Part shown: one piece after another, positions 1-13,046 of the stretch
How positions within the stretch are numbered: the first letter of the stretch is position 1
How the letters are laid out: every line of letters starts with the position of its first letter
Source: Opeltia flavorubescens
Taxonomy: Eukaryota > Ascomycota > Lecanoromycetes > Teloschistales > Teloschistaceae
NCBI GenBank assembly: GCA_000442125.1
Contig: KE546974.1
Span: 620,001 to 684,000, forward strand
Length of the DNA stretch: 64,000 bases
Direction: 5' to 3'
Program-made: the position numbers and the translations under genes
The notes under the pieces: generated by a model
Database searches by the model: none
Told to the model about the DNA's origin: nothing
What the model saw: the letters and a program-made list of their open reading frames with translations, nothing else

Positions 1-1143
1 CTGGACCCCATAGCAGAAGTATCGATAGGCCGGATATCAACGGTGAAAGGAAAACCAGAATTCCTATTGGTATGCGTCCATTTATCCCCATCCGGCTGAT
101 ACGGAGGTCAGATACGTAGCCAGTAACCATCTGACCCGCAATTTGCGCGACACTGTAGATCATGAGAAGTAACGCGCCAATTGTGGTACTCATTCCCAGC
201 GATGCAGCGTATGAGGGAAGATATATAGACGGGATGAAGAAGCCGAGTCCTTGTAATAATGTCGCTAAGATGAAGAAATAGAAAAGTGGCATCTTGAGGA
301 AGGAATAATTGGTTTCCTGATCTTTCGCATCTTCGTATGTAGGGAACCTGCTCTGGAACAACGCTACGCAGGGGCCACAGAGGAGAAGCAGAGTAAGTGC
401 ACATATGCGTAATGTCCATGCTGGTCCATATTTGCTAAGGAGTACCTCGATGATGAAAGGAAAGAAAAGGCCAGTGACTCCTGTCGAAGCGCAGATGACG
501 CCCAGCGCCAGGCCTCTTCGCTCTACGAACCATTCGTTGAGCATGTTGAAGATAGGATAAACCATGATCAGGAGGCCCACTCCATATGTGACACCCTGCG
601 TGGCGACAAGAGATCCGAAATCTTGAGCCCATCCAGAAGCTGCGAGGCCAAGGATAGCAATGGTAAATCCAACCCAGATGGTTTGTCGCTGCCATTGTTG
701 GTAGCGGCGGGTGAGGTAGGTAGCAATCGGAGCGCCGAGGAAGTAGAAGCAAGTGCCCAAAGTGCCAATGGTAGATAGATTGGTATTGCCAACGAATGGA
801 GCATGGGTAGAGTAATAACTTTGGAAGACGCCATAGTTCAGCGGAAATCCTATTCCGTTAGCTTGAGGATCACATAACTTTCAGAAGACATACCGAACAT
901 GAACCCTTCGATCATACAGGCTGCAAAAAGATACCTCCAAGCTCCGCTACCACGGTCTGCTGGTGGTAAATCTGGATCGACCTTTTCTGAGAACCGATCC
1001 GAGCTTCGAAGTGATGAATCTCGTGAAGGAGGGGGTGCTACAATAATGCCTTCCCTCTTGCTCCAGGACTTCAAGCGCAGAGGCACTGGGCGTACGTGAA
1101 GTGGATACTGGCCATATACAACTGTTTCTGTTTTGCTGGCCAT
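1..1143 (-). CDS. MFS transporter, monocarboxylate-permease type (3' end beyond window)
   Basis: Plasma-membrane or organellar solute carrier of the major facilitator superfamily. Exons are 1143-894 and 849 to the left edge; the 44-bp intron 850-893 has GTATGT, a GCTAAC branch site and TAG. The N-terminal ~80 residues are hydrophilic. Next comes the first helix (GAWRYLFAACMIEGFMFG), a loop with GVFQSYYSTHAPF, several clear membrane helices, and the ERRGLALGV motif typical of the MCT-like fungal group. The last helix before the edge is ILVFLSPLISGLSILLLW, so the final helices and stop lie outside. I chose the ATG at 1143 (MASKTETV); an in-frame ATG at 1218 would add 25 residues. The substrate cannot be inferred. 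It is transcribed leftward, with a 2.3-kb gap behind it. Confidence 0.85.
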
Positions 1144-3490
1144 ATTAGTAGGCAATAGGGATGATCTGTGGTCAGCGAGGCCTGGAAATTGGAGACTCTG
1201 ACAGGAGGAGCTTGACAACGCGGCAGACCCAGGTTATATGACATCTTCATATTTGTAAATTGATCTCCTCTTCATGACACGCATCGACCATGAAACAGAT
1301 ATTCAGATAATACCCGAGGCCGTGGTTAGCCGCAATAGAGGCGCGATGCATGGCAAGATGCTGCAGGAACGTTCTGAGAGTTCTTGAAAACGTCATAGTA
1401 CATCAGATTTGTACGCCTTTTGGAGGCAGTAAATCTCAATTGACAAGGGACGCTGGCTGAGGACGTGAGATTAACCAGGTCCATGCTGGTTTTTTTGGGT
1501 CGCTTGCAAGAATCGATTTTGACCGTGACTGAAGGTATCCACTGCGAGTCCACTGAAGCTCGAGACGCCGGTAAATGGCCGAAGTCTGCATCAAGAAGCG
1601 CAATTCTCTAAGAGTTTCTCCTGGTGCGGTGTTTGTTGGGGTAGTTCCTGTTCTCATAGTGTTTTCACTGGTTCTCAGAAGTCTGTAGACTCGCATTCTC
1701 CTATGAGTTGGGCTCAAGACTAGTGTCAGAGAACTTTCCTCAATGTGACATCATTGGAGGAGAGCTTCAAAGCTTTAGTGCGGCTACTAAGATTTTGCCA
1801 TGTGTGAAGTCTGTGCGGTGATTGCTGCTAAGGCGCCTGCAAGTCATTAGCTCTAAAGCATATGTCCCGGACCGTTGCAGAAAGCCACCCGCCTCGAAGC
1901 CTGCGATTCTTGCGCTTAAAGTGACATATTGGCCAATGCTGCCGGCACGGTCGAATCAAATATTCGTCAGGCGACTTATCCGCTTCGGCTGCATTTGTTC
2001 AATCGTTTGACAGGGTTACTTGGCTGTGAAAAATTCGCTTTTGGTTAAGATTTGCGTTGACTGGGTTTAACAACTCTTTATTCGCAGCAGTGGCAGTCAA
2101 TGTTCCTTGTCCAATTTGCATAGAATCTTCCTTGACACAGGAAGAGACAAGACGATATCGTGCGGAAGAAGGTCATTTTCATTGCCGGTTTCAGATGCCG
2201 CCGGGATCGATGTGATTGCTGCATTTGTTCAAACTGACTTCAATGCATCGGCTGAGAGCGTACACCGAGATTGGCACGGAGGAGATTGTTATTTCTTGTG
2301 CAAAGGTCTTGATTGACGCTCAAGTTGAGTGAAGCAATGAGTTAGGTTGAATCGGGCCTTGTAGGAGGACGGCTTCTTTCGGCATATGAAAGTTTGGCTA
2401 CTATGAAATGGTATTAATTGAGCACTATCAATCAGAGATGTGTACTCACCAGCATGCGCTTCATTAAATCTCAATCGAGCCGCTTATACCCGCTCATTCA
2501 ACTAGTCTTATAGATTTTCATAATGCAGCATTTGTCAGGGATCATGAACTCAGTCGGAAACCTGTGGTATCCACTGATCCCGGGTATAATCAAGTGGCGA
2601 GCCTGAGCGTTGTTGTTGAGGGAAGCCGGTACCACTTTGATTGAGCGGATAAGCACGGCAAAAAACTTCTTATGCCTAGCAAATGGAAGAGCAATGTAAA
2701 CATGCAAGACTCCAGAGATTCTCTAGCCGGTGGTAATCAATGCCTGCATTGCGGCGAACAGATTGGGTGAATTTTTGTGTCATTGGGCCGAGAGAGCTCA
2801 AGCAAGGGATAGAGCGACACCAAGCTAACATGAATTGATTGAGTCTATTGAGTAAGAGGCAACAAATCAATTGGAATTGGATCAAGGTCGAAAGTGACTA
2901 GACACAAAGGTGATTACGTTACGTTACGACGTACAAACTCACATCTCAGAATGGAAGGTGCGACGGAGACTCGACGAAATGACAAGTGGTTGACCAGCCG
3001 TCTTTGGTTTATGAGGTTTCTTCCACAAGCTGTTCAAATTATCGCTATTGTGGAGCTTTCAAGTTGCTGCAAGGCGGTGTCTTTTCCAATCCATGTAGAT
3101 TACTCCGAAAGCCATGATGATCTGAATGTCAAATTTGTCAAGGTAATCACGCAATGCTGTGAGACCAAGAGACCTACCTGAATCTCCGATTATGCATGCT
3201 CTTTGTCTATGCTTTTCTTTCTTCCTCCTACAGGAAATACCAGCAAGGGCAACAAAGACTTCGAATCAATTAGGAAAGAGATGGACAAAGACTCTCGACA
3301 ATGAGCTTGTCTTACCCACAATATTTAAACTCGTAGCTGAACCAGGAAGGAGAGCGATCTGTGTCCACAAAGATTTCGTTGCTGTATACCAATCGATCTG
3401 TACATACCACCTCGATATCCAGTACATACCAGCGTCGTCTTCCAACAGCATCTCAAACAGCTCCTACAGCTGGCAAAAATCTATACGAAC
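1144..3490. other. intergenic, no supported gene
   Basis: About 2.3 kb between the transporter start and the next gene. Only short, unrelated open frames occur on both strands (60-150 codons), without recognisable motifs or consistent splice partners. It presumably holds the promoters of both divergently transcribed neighbours. I see no repeat or RNA gene. Confidence 0.5.
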
Positions 3491-4519
3491 ATGTCTGAGC
3501 TTGAGTATTCACTACTCGATCAGCAATTCGACTTTGCCAGCATGGACGTACCGGATTTCTCCAGTCTTGATGAGCAGCTCTTCAACTTCGAAGCCCAACC
3601 TATGGCCCAATCGTTGGGCATAGAACGTTTTATGGTCGGTGATGCTGCATCCATGCTGCAAACTGCAGGCTGGGAACGACCAATCAGCCAAACAGAAGCG
3701 GAATTTCTGGCAAACATCGATCCATCTCTCCTGCCAACCTGTGATGCTCCTCTGGATGCATTCACTCCACTACCTTCGCTTGAGGTAACAGAAGCATCCA
3801 TGTTTGATCCATCACCAGGTGTCGATTGGCAGCCAATGGAAAACATCGAGACAAGTATCGATCCTACCCTTCTGAGCCCATTTGACATGCATCTAGATCC
3901 CTTCGCCGTCCCAGGCCCTCCTTTCCACAACGATGTCATCTTCCCTCCGCATTTGATCGAGTCCTGTACCAGCAGTACGGATTCCCCACCCGAAGTCCCG
4001 CCAACCTTCCGTAACCCGTTCGATGACAGTGCCAACGATCGCCAATCCAAGAAACAATTGTCCACTACGTTACATCATCCTGCATCTCGCTCAACCCCGG
4101 CTTGGAACAAGACCAATCAACCACGTGTCAATGGCACCGGTTGCCCCTGCGACCTTTGCAAAGGCGGGGCAGTGAACTTTTCTGCGTTGAACAACCAAGT
4201 CGAAAAGCGGTCAAAGAGCGGTAGAGTAACGAAGTCAAAAGGGAATAACACATCTAATAAGAGCGGGAGGGTCACAAAGCGCAAGGCCAAGAAGTTCACA
4301 GCCCAGCGTGATGGCGAGGATAGCGATTCATCGCACTCTTCAATCCCGGACTTGGACGTTTCTGAGAGTGAGCCGGAATATAAGCCTAGACCTACTGCTC
4401 GGACGAGGCGTGCTGCTGCCGCTGCCGCTGCTCTGCGAAGAGGGAGAAAGCTAGGGAAGATGGCTGCGATGAAGAACTTGCCGAAGGAATTGAATATCAA
4501 TATGGAGAAGTGGTGGTGA
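3491..4519 (+). CDS. hypothetical basic-tailed nuclear-like protein (342 aa)
   Basis: Single-exon gene of unknown function. The N-terminal ~170 residues are acidic and rich in Asp, Phe and Pro (several LDPF/IDPSLL-like patches), the composition of an activation domain. The middle has a compact CPCDLCKGG cysteine cluster. The C-terminal third is strongly basic with two copies of KSGRVTK, a KRKAKK cluster, an acidic serine stretch (DGEDSDSSHSS) and an alanine run before RRGRKLGK. This layout suggests a DNA- or chromatin-associated protein, but no named domain is recognised. It converges on the gene ending at 5021. The start is the first ATG of the frame, shortly after in-frame stops. Confidence 0.65.
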   Translation: MSELEYSLLDQQFDFASMDVPDFSSLDEQLFNFEAQPMAQSLGIERFMVGDAASMLQTAGWERPISQTEAEFLANIDPSLLPTCDAPLDAFTPLPSLEVTEASMFDPSPGVDWQPMENIETSIDPTLLSPFDMHLDPFAVPGPPFHNDVIFPPHLIESCTSSTDSPPEVPPTFRNPFDDSANDRQSKKQLSTTLHHPASRSTPAWNKTNQPRVNGTGCPCDLCKGGAVNFSALNNQVEKRSKSGRVTKSKGNNTSNKSGRVTKRKAKKFTAQRDGEDSDSSHSSIPDLDVSESEPEYKPRPTARTRRAAAAAAALRRGRKLGKMAAMKNLPKELNINMEKWW

Positions 4520-5020
4520 TTTTGATAATGATGCTGGAAGGGGATCAGGTAGGTCGGCCGTTTTCGCTGGAGATTGTAGATCTGTAGGTTGTATAGAGCA
4601 GATAGCTTATTGATGATACAATGAAGGATGCTTGGACCAAACGATAATTCTTTTCTAGTACATCATCCTTTTGCTGTTGCAGGAAGTAGGTTGAAAGAAA
4701 TTGTTTTATGAATCTCTATCTCCTTGTGTGAGAAATACGGACAAAGAAGGGATCGATTACGGCAGGCGTTTCCGACCGACCCCGTGTCGGTTATTCCTGC
4801 CCTCAACTTCCCTCAAATAACTTCCACTCATAATCCTCCTCGCTCATTAGAAAATTCCTCCAAACCGCCAGCATTCGCTTGTAATCAACCACCTCCTTTT
4901 TCCTTGTTCATGTCCATGTCCATCGTAGTATTGTCTGTCCTGATGCAAACGATGGATGCATCATGACGACCATAATTTTACCTCCAGAAACACCATAACA
5001 ACGTTCTCAAACCACGTCCC
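4520..5020. other. convergent 3' intergenic region
   Basis: About 500 bp between two converging genes; it should hold both 3' UTRs. No gene or repeat is seen. Confidence 0.5.
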
Positions 5021-7221
5021 CTACAATCGACGTACCGATTCCTCATCCTGATGTGCACGCTTCGCCGGCACTCTCGCCTTCCTCGCTGATGGCACCATTC
5101 TTGCAATGCTAGCGCCCCCTCGGCGTCTACCGCCATGAGCCTCGTGATCTGGAACGTACTCGCTTGCCGAGGTGCTTGGGGAACGAAGATGAGCCGAGGA
5201 CGACGTGGCATTCGAGGAGGGTTCGTCAATCTGTTGTTTCAAAAGAGACGTGGTGTGATGATTAGTCCACAATTGGCCAAGATGATTTGACGTGGGAAGG
5301 GAATAAGGTGGAGGGAATACACTTACGAACAAAGGGCTCGAGGCGGAAGTGCCGGGACCCGCTGCTTGCGCTGTCGTGTTCCTCGCTCTCAGTCTTGAAG
5401 CCGATACATGTCTCGTTGCTGGAGCTACTGTGCCTGCTGCATTACCGTTGTTGTTTCCGTCATCATCACTGAGATACGGATTCGCTCCCGGGCCGGTCCA
5501 GCGCATCTGACCACGTGTGTTGGGACTCTTCCACAACGCTTTGATTTTGTCGTCGGACATTTTGTGTTCTGGAGGCTTTACTGGTTCGTCGGCACGGCGG
5601 CGCTTTTTGGCGGGTGTTTTCTTGATGTCTTTGGTGTCACTTGCTAGAAGGGCGTTGATGGATTCTAAGGTGATCTCTGGCGGCGGATTGCGGGCAGTCG
5701 CGGCGGCGAGGTCGGCAGCGTACCAGGGTTCTTTCTTTTGGAGGCCGGATTTCGTCAACTTGGGTGTGGAAGTGCTGGGTTTCTGAGGTGGACATACGTT
5801 AGTTATTGGGGAGCGGTGGAGTGGTAGGTGCCTCTTACCTTTGGGCTTACTTTCTTCGCTGGTGTCTTTCTCTTTGCTTGTCTGCTCGGTGATCCGATGG
5901 ACCCGGGTTGGGCTTGCTCTTCGTCTGGAGGTGGTGTAGCTCCGTAATCGCGATTCTTCACAGGGGTGAGAGCTAGCTCGACGGGCTCGTCATGGATACC
6001 GAATACATTCTGACCGGGCAGCGGAGCGTAGCGATTAGCTGTAAGTCCGCGATCCTCATAGTACACCTGTGGTAGGCGAGACGTTTCCATTCCTGCATGC
6101 GCTGAAGGCCGACGAACGAGCTGCTGAGGATGAGGTGGTGCTTGTTGTGCTTGATACCCTGGGCGAATATGTGGTCCATATCTTCCCAGACATTGTGTCA
6201 TTCGTACTTTATTATCTTCCAACATCCGTAAGAGCTCTTGCTGCTTCCTATTGTAATTATTCACAACCGACTGCACGGTGCCATGAACAAGAGATGGATC
6301 GAGCAAGCTCGGACTGAGATCTTTGGGGGACGGCTCCGGCCTACCATAGCTACCTGATGGATGCAGCAAGTGAAGAGGCTGTGGAATAGGGCGTTGGATC
6401 TGCATGCTGCGAGCCGGTGCGACATCCATATGAGGGAAGTGCTGTGTATAGGTTCCGTTAGGTTGAGGAATATTCAGTACCGGTAACTGCTGGGTGAGTA
6501 GCTGGCCTCCATTCGCTTTCCCATTCTCGTGAGCTTGATACACCCTCACGCGTTCTTCAAAGATCACTTTGTTCAAATTAACTTGGTTCTGCCATTCTTC
6601 GTTATTCAGATCGCTGGCCTCCTGGAACGCCGTGCCTTTGAGGTGTTTGAAGTTCAAGATGCTGTCATCGAGCTTCTTCTTGGCGGCATCGTATGCTTCA
6701 TGCTGCAATTGGTGTGCTCGATCGGGTGGAATGGGTTCGTCGCCCGGCTTCCACCCGGGAGGAGTGAGGAGGTCGCCTAAGTGACCGACTCCAGGGATGC
6801 GATGGCTGAGGCCGATCTGGTCCGCTCGTTCTTGGTAAGGATTGGATGCTTGATCGTGAGGGTCGTACCCATTGGCGCGAAGTTGCTCGTTCAGTGTCTC
6901 CGTTGTTCTTTTCATCATCGTGTCAACATCGATACCTGGACTTGGTGCAATTGGTGAGCCATGCCATGCTGCGGCAGTTAGAGTAGATCTGGGAGATGGT
7001 CCACTACGAATCGAAGCGGCTTCGAAGTTGGATTCTCGCTCACTCCCGTCAACAAATTGTCTGAATGATGGCAAAGATGGGCTCGGACGAGGCTCCATTC
7101 TCCCCAAATTGGCACCTTTAGCGACTGCTTCTGCTTCGCTCGAGATTCCAGTGATGATAGGAGTAGGAAGATGACGAGGGTGACGAGCGAAGCCAGAGCC
7201 CGGGCTGTTGCTGGACGACAT
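5021..7221 (-). CDS. hypothetical low-complexity protein (682 aa, 3 exons)
   Basis: Unrecognised protein. Exons are 7221-5839, 5782-5327 and 5230-5021. The introns are 56 bp (GTAAGA, CTAAC branch, CAG) and 96 bp (GTAAGT, GGACTAATC branch, ACAG). The second intron is in frame and open, so a longer isoform is possible. The N-terminal half is rich in Pro, Gln and Ser. A charged helical stretch around residues 130-200 includes AYDAAKKKLDDSILNFKHLKG. The C-terminal part carries basic patches (KRKTPAKKVSPK, KKTPAKKRRR) that resemble nuclear localisation signals. It is probably nuclear; no catalytic motif is seen. The ATG at 7221 opens the longest uninterrupted reading. Confidence 0.65.
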
Positions 7222-7772
7222 TGTGCTTTAACAGGTGTCAGTCGAAAAGGTCCATTCATCAGTTATTGTTGCTTTTTGAATAGGATATATTGGGTGAGGT
7301 GCATGTTGCTGTGTTGCTTTTGATCTGGCTTTTGAATGTGATGACAATAATAGAACTGACACTTACAATTGGTATTGACCATCTCCGATACGGGCAAGGT
7401 GTCAAAGGTCATGTTTGCATGGGATTGTTGATCTTGCCTATTGTTGAAAGGGATGTCGTGGTATTGATTCAACAGATTTGATTTGCTGACTGTCTCCCCC
7501 AGGTCGAGGTGAAAGCATCTCAAATCCTGAACCATATGAACTCGGTCTATGGGCATATACGGCGATGCTTTTTGGTTAGCGAGGTAAGTCAAGGTAGGAA
7601 ATTGGATAGACATGTTTTTCATTGCAACTGATGTAGTCTCAAATGTAAGCTTTTAAGGATACACGTTATTTGGAGTTTGAAACAGCCATTCGCCCTCATA
7701 ATTGACTCTCTAGCTAAAGATCCTCTCTGAAGCTTTTTTCACATGGCTTGCTTGACTTTGCTGGGGACAAAT
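7222..7772. other. intergenic between two leftward genes
   Basis: About 550 bp holding the 3' end of the helicase gene and the promoter of the gene starting at 7221. Short overlapping frames on both strands show no motifs. I see no RNA gene or repeat. Confidence 0.4.
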
Positions 7773-9527
7773 CTACCAGCCAGAAGTTTCCCCACTTGCA
7801 CCCCAGCTATCTCCATTGGTTTTGTTATCCTCGCCCTCAGCCGCTCCAGCTGCAGTATCCTCGTCATCTTCCTTGTCGCTGTCATCCTCGAATTCCAGCT
7901 CACCAGCTGGTTTAAATTCCTCGAGAAAGTCTGGGACTGGTTGATCAGTCTCCAGAAGCAACTTCACCAGATCCTCTGCAATGCCCTCATCCTTGTCATT
8001 GTAGAAGGATGTTGCCAAGCCAACGTTTCCAATACGTGCTGTACGTCCGATACGATGAACGTACTCATTGATATCACGAGGGATATCATAGTTGATGATG
8101 TGAAGGGTGTTCTTGAAGTCCAGGCCACGGGCGGACACGCCAGTGGTGATGAGGATCGGTGCTTTGCCAAGTTTGTATGAACGGATGGCATCCTCACGCT
8201 CACGCTGGGTGCGATCCGAATGGATGGATGTTGCCGGCAGGCCACGGTTCCAAAGGTAGTCATCGAGGAGATCAACCTCCTTCTTTTGGTTGGTGAATAC
8301 CATTGTGCGAGCTGGAGGCATTGACATCAAGAGATCCCAAAGGGCGGCGCGCTTCTTGTCAGGGGTAGCGTAGATGACCTTTTGAATGATATTGTCATGG
8401 GAGGAACCGGCTCGTCCGACGCGTACACGGACATGATCGGTCGACATGAATTTCTTTGCAACCATACGAGCCTGCTTATTGAATGTGGCACTAAAGAACA
8501 GATAAACGTGGTCCGAGTCGGCATTCGCATCTGCGCCGCCCATGACAACGTCCAAGCAAGCGTCCCAGTCTCCGGACACCATCTCGTCAGCCTCGTCGAT
8601 AACGGTGTATCTAGACGACCAACTGTCAGTGGAGTACAACCCAAATACACCAGTAGCTGAGCACTTACTTGACACGGCTAAGAGAAAGCAATGAACTTCG
8701 CTCCAGAAAGTCCATCAAACGGCCAGGCGTTGCGACCAAAATGTCGCAACCCTTCCTTAACTGATCAGCTTGCTCGCTAGTCGGAGCGCCGCCATAGATG
8801 ACACACGGGCGCAGCATGGAACGGTAACAGAGGCGACGAGCCTCATCGAATATCTGAGTAGCAAGCTCACGAGTTGGCACAACGATGAGGACCAACGGCT
8901 CAGCGCGGACACTATCGCGCTTTTGGTCGTATTCAGCCGCAGTCACATTCGGACGAGGACCGCAAAGTTTCTTCGCTTTGCCCATGAGTTTGGAGATGGT
9001 CGGGATGAGGTATGCGGCCGTCTTGCCGGATCCTGTAGATTTGTCAATTTGTTGTCAACTGAGGTAGGAACATTAGCTGACATACCAGTCTGAGCGATCC
9101 CGATGACATCCAGATTCTTCAATACGGCGGGCAAGCAGTATGCTTGGATTGGCGTTGGGATCGTGAAGCCACATAGGTTGACATTGTCACGCACGACTGG
9201 ATGAAGGCCTGCGTCATCGAATTTGATGATCGGATTGATAGAAGCCTCGCTCTCAACGGTGACCTTGATATCAGTAAGTTTCTTGAGATGATCACCAACC
9301 TCCATCTTGTTGTCATCGTCGAAGAGCATCTTCTCAAGCTCTTCGTCTCTGGGTCCGACATCGCCGAAATCATCAGACCACTCGTAGCGACGTGCATTGG
9401 CGGCCCAAGTTGGGAGGAGTTCCTTGTCTTCAATTTCAAGATTTTTACGGTCACCCCACATCGTGACCCCAGGGTCATTGGCCTCTGGGCCAGCGACCGA
9501 AGGGTCGTTGACTGCTGCGTCTGACAT
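7773..9527 (-). CDS. DEAD-box ATP-dependent RNA helicase, Ded1/DDX3-like
   Basis: ATP-dependent RNA unwinding enzyme of 547 aa. Exons are 9527-9086, 9032-8669 and 8610-7773. Introns of 53 and 58 bp split motif I and the stretch before motif II. Visible in order: Q motif (GFTIPTPIQAYCLPA), motif I AQTGSGKTAAY, motif Ia PTRELATQI, motif Ib TPGRLMDF, motif II DEADEM, motif III SAT, motif V TTGVSARGLDF and motif VI YVHRIGRTAR. The HSDRTQRERED stretch and the MGKAKKL segment match the Ded1/Vasa-related group. Yeast Ded1 continues motif II as DEAD-R-M; this protein has DEAD-E-M and a variable acidic insertion after it (GGADANADSD). The tail is acidic and lacks the RGG/SR-rich extensions of canonical Ded1, so it is probably a paralog. 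It likely acts in translation or mRNP remodelling in the cytoplasm. Confidence 0.93.
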
Positions 9528-12500
9528 TTTCAGTATTACCTGGATTGTGATGAAGATGAGAGAACGTCGAGAACGCGGTGATGTAGGTGATTGAGGTAAA
9601 TGTAGCAACCTCAAGAGGGTTGCAATGGATTACAAAGAGACTTGGTGATGACCCAAGTCCACTTTGCTGTAGAAAACGTGAGAAATGGTAGGTGTAGGAG
9701 GACAGAAGATGGTTGGTGAGTTGTAATCTTTTAAAGTAAAGGTGGAGCCTCAGGGTCCGTGTCTACGGTTGTTCACTGTGATCAACAAAATACCATTCAC
9801 CGCAGCGGCGAGCTTACATGAGGCAAAAATTCATCAATTGGTATGCTTTTCATATGTCATTATATGACTTGCTTTCTATCTGTAATTACTGAGTAACCTC
9901 GTTCTGCTTAATCTCGATTGACCAATCCTGATTTCTTAATCTCTTCGCTTGACTTAAGCGTTCGCGTCCATTCACCATCCGGTTTTCTTAGCCTCATAGA
10001 TCAAACCAACAAGCAGGTTGCTTGGAGTGGTTGTATTGAGACCTTCATTGGCCGTTGATCCGTTGTGCGTATGTGCTCATGCCGCTCATCCTGCCAAGCA
10101 TGCCCAACGTAGAATTCCAAGAGAGAATATAGACGAGTATTGTGCTCTGCTTTCGAAACGCAGTTGCGGCTACATCTATACTATCTCTCATGCTCATGTC
10201 GGGGCACGTTTCGTTGGTAATGGAAGCGAGGTAGGACGAAATGCTGGGGAATGTAAGTCTGGGCATTCATGTCAAATGTATCTTTGAAGAGTGCGAATCT
10301 GCTCCCGGTTAGCAGGCTTCACGGTGTTCCATTAACTATTTCCGCAAAGAACCCTGTCAAAGAACTCTGCAAACAAAATTGTACTCTTTCAATTTTCAAT
10401 GGTTCAGTATATGTCTTCCATAAAGCTCCTCTTCACCCCTGCTACTATCCGGAGACTGTCCTCAGGTATCTGTCACAGATTCGAGGACATGGATCTACAC
10501 GCAATAAGAGCGAGGCATCGGTTCTCCTACAACTACAAATACGAGGAGACCAGCTATTCGCACATTGAAAAGAGGATTGATTGATTTCGCATCATCAATA
10601 TAGTAATGCTGGAGTCTCTCAAGCTATACAATTCCCTCCAAGCGTCAACCGAAATTTTGGGAGGAATATCGCATGTAAAAGAGGATTCTTTGGTGCTCTT
10701 CTTCTCGGAATCCTGGGCTTGACCCCACCCTCGTCTCCCTCGCCTTCCTCTCTCTCCATACTCTCCGCTTTACCTCAATGTTCTCCCACTCAAAGCAGAC
10801 TCGAACCATATCTCGACCGCAGGCTGATCTGGAAGGCACAGAAACGGAGGATAGCTTCTTGGTTCAGTTGACACAGCGTTCGCCTATTGAAAAAAATAAT
10901 AGTCGAAAGGACCGGTATCATTCGAACGGTATTGCCATCATCTCTGAATTGCGGTGGGACCTCGTCAGCTGGGAACAAGGCTCTTTCGTTAAGAAACCCT
11001 CAGAGCACTACGTACGGCAGAAATGGTTTCATTCCCAGTTCAGGCATGATACCTACCATGATCCATCGAATTTTTGGATCTCCATACGAGAGTCTTAATT
11101 ACATCGCTGGTGATTGAGATATGGCGACCTCTCCTGGGTTAGTAATGTACAGGACGGTTTGCGTCTTACTCGACAACAGGACCGTGGGTGAAATCTGGGA
11201 ATCAGCCTTGTTTGACTTCGCGATACATCACATAGTCTTCTGAGTCCCATAAGATATTCGCGATACTTCTTGAATGCGGTTGGCGCCCCGATTCTCAGGC
11301 ATACAGACAACGCATGTATAGTCTGGCGGTGTGTGTCCATCCAGAAACATCAAAGTGCCTTGCAACCTCTAAAGCAACTTATCCTGCGCAGATCAAGAAA
11401 GGACATGTGGTGTAATCTTCCCATCAAGACGCGAATTGTCGGCTTGAGATTGCTTTTCCATTGCTTTTGGTCAACCTTTTTCGTGAAGCTGTATTCCACA
11501 GGTAAAATGGATAAAGCTGCGAATGCAGAAACTCATGATCTAGGGATTCGATGATCAAAGCTTGCGGAAATGAGGCGTGAGATATGCTCTCAAACGATAT
11601 GGCAAACATGCGTCAATTACTGATGACAAAGCCTTGGTACTGATTTGCCTTTTATTGCAATATGTATAGATTTACAGGAGATTTAACATGTTAATTCGCT
11701 CAATCTGTCTTGTCAGAGACAGCGACGGAAATGATCCATTTTACATATCATTGATGTCAGTCTCTATAATCTACCAACTGCGGTTGTCAAGATGGATGTG
11801 ATGATCTTGCACTTCAAAATCAATAAATGGAACCTGACAACTAAAAGGATTGTATCGCCATGGCAAACAGTAAGACAGCTTTATTAATGATATAGGTATA
11901 GTCAAATTTGCTACTGTGACTCACGAGTACTGATATCAAAGTCTCATCGATGTGTTCTTTTTTCTACCCTGGTGGTATCACAGCATGGCGCAACGCCAAA
12001 GACCTTGAGAGCAGCGTTGATGGACATCCAATGGATCTTCAACAACATCAAGCCAGCTGGGATGATGTTAGGATCTATACATGCAAACAGAAAGGATGAA
12101 ACACGTAAGCTCCTAACATCAGCCTACAGGCCGTTAAGTGGATTCATTCTTCTACTCTCTACTTTCATCCCCATCGTACCGACCAACAAGAAAACGTCTT
12201 TCCGATCGCGCAGGAGCTGGCTCAAGCAGGTCAATGTTTTGTAAGGATCATTCATTCCATTGCATTACACAAGCACGGTCAGATATCCTTGAATCTCATT
12301 TCCTAAAGAGGAGCACAAGGAGAAGTAATCCAATGAAGTTAAAAACATCAGTACGTCATGTAAAAAGGGGAAATCAAAAGTCAAACTTGTGTCCGTAAAT
12401 ATGCGGATTTGATGTCACAGATGATCCGAAGTTCACCCGAAGCTAGGCGTTTTTGGGAAATCCCATCCCTAGTCTTCGAAAAGCCGGCAGGTCTGACAAA

Positions 12501-13046
12501 TATGAGAATTTGGTGATTTTAAGAACGAATTGAAACAAAAATTTCTGAGTTATAAAATAATATTATTGCAGCTGAAGTTACATTGCCAAATACATGACCT
12601 GATCTTTGGGATCCTGTTCCACTTTAAACAATGATGTGCTCCATCTCCATGCTTCCCAATTTGTCAATGGCCTGTACCGAGACATGACCGTGCGTAAATC
12701 TTAACAACTTCATACCACACCCTCTTTGTCTGAGAAAAAGGTGAATGATCGAACAAGCTTTCACACAATGAACAACAAAATAATTGGGTTGAAGTAGGCA
12801 GAGATGTGTTTCTTAGTTCCACCTAAAATACAATCATGCTTTCCAAGCCCTACTTTCCCAATCTCCACCACATAGATCGCTGCCGTCACCATAGATACAT
12901 ATCTTACAAGATGTCACCAATTTATCCATTCCAAAGCGGCCTGTCGCCCCGCATCATCCTTCGGATCGACTCTTATCCCCCGTGGTGCTGCCGAAGGGAT
13001 AAGCTTAGTTCTGTCCTATATAATCAGTGGGAGCAATAGAATGAGC
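9528..13046. other. gene-poor intergenic region (3.5 kb)
   Basis: Short frames on both strands are not conserved-looking, share no plausible splice links and show no motifs. The stretch contains A/T-rich segments, for example around 11.7-12.6 kb. I find no tRNA, terminal inverted repeat or transposase remnant. The helicase promoter lies near 9.53-9.8 kb. Confidence 0.45.

Noticed and set aside
3159-3623. 154-aa frame overlapping the start of the gene at 3491
   Set aside because: It lies in another frame across the promoter and 5' coding region with low-complexity Ser translation; the 342-aa frame is better supported.
10018-11117. Overlapping + strand frames that might be exons of one gene
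   Set aside because: No consistent splice signals join them, and the translations show no conserved pattern.
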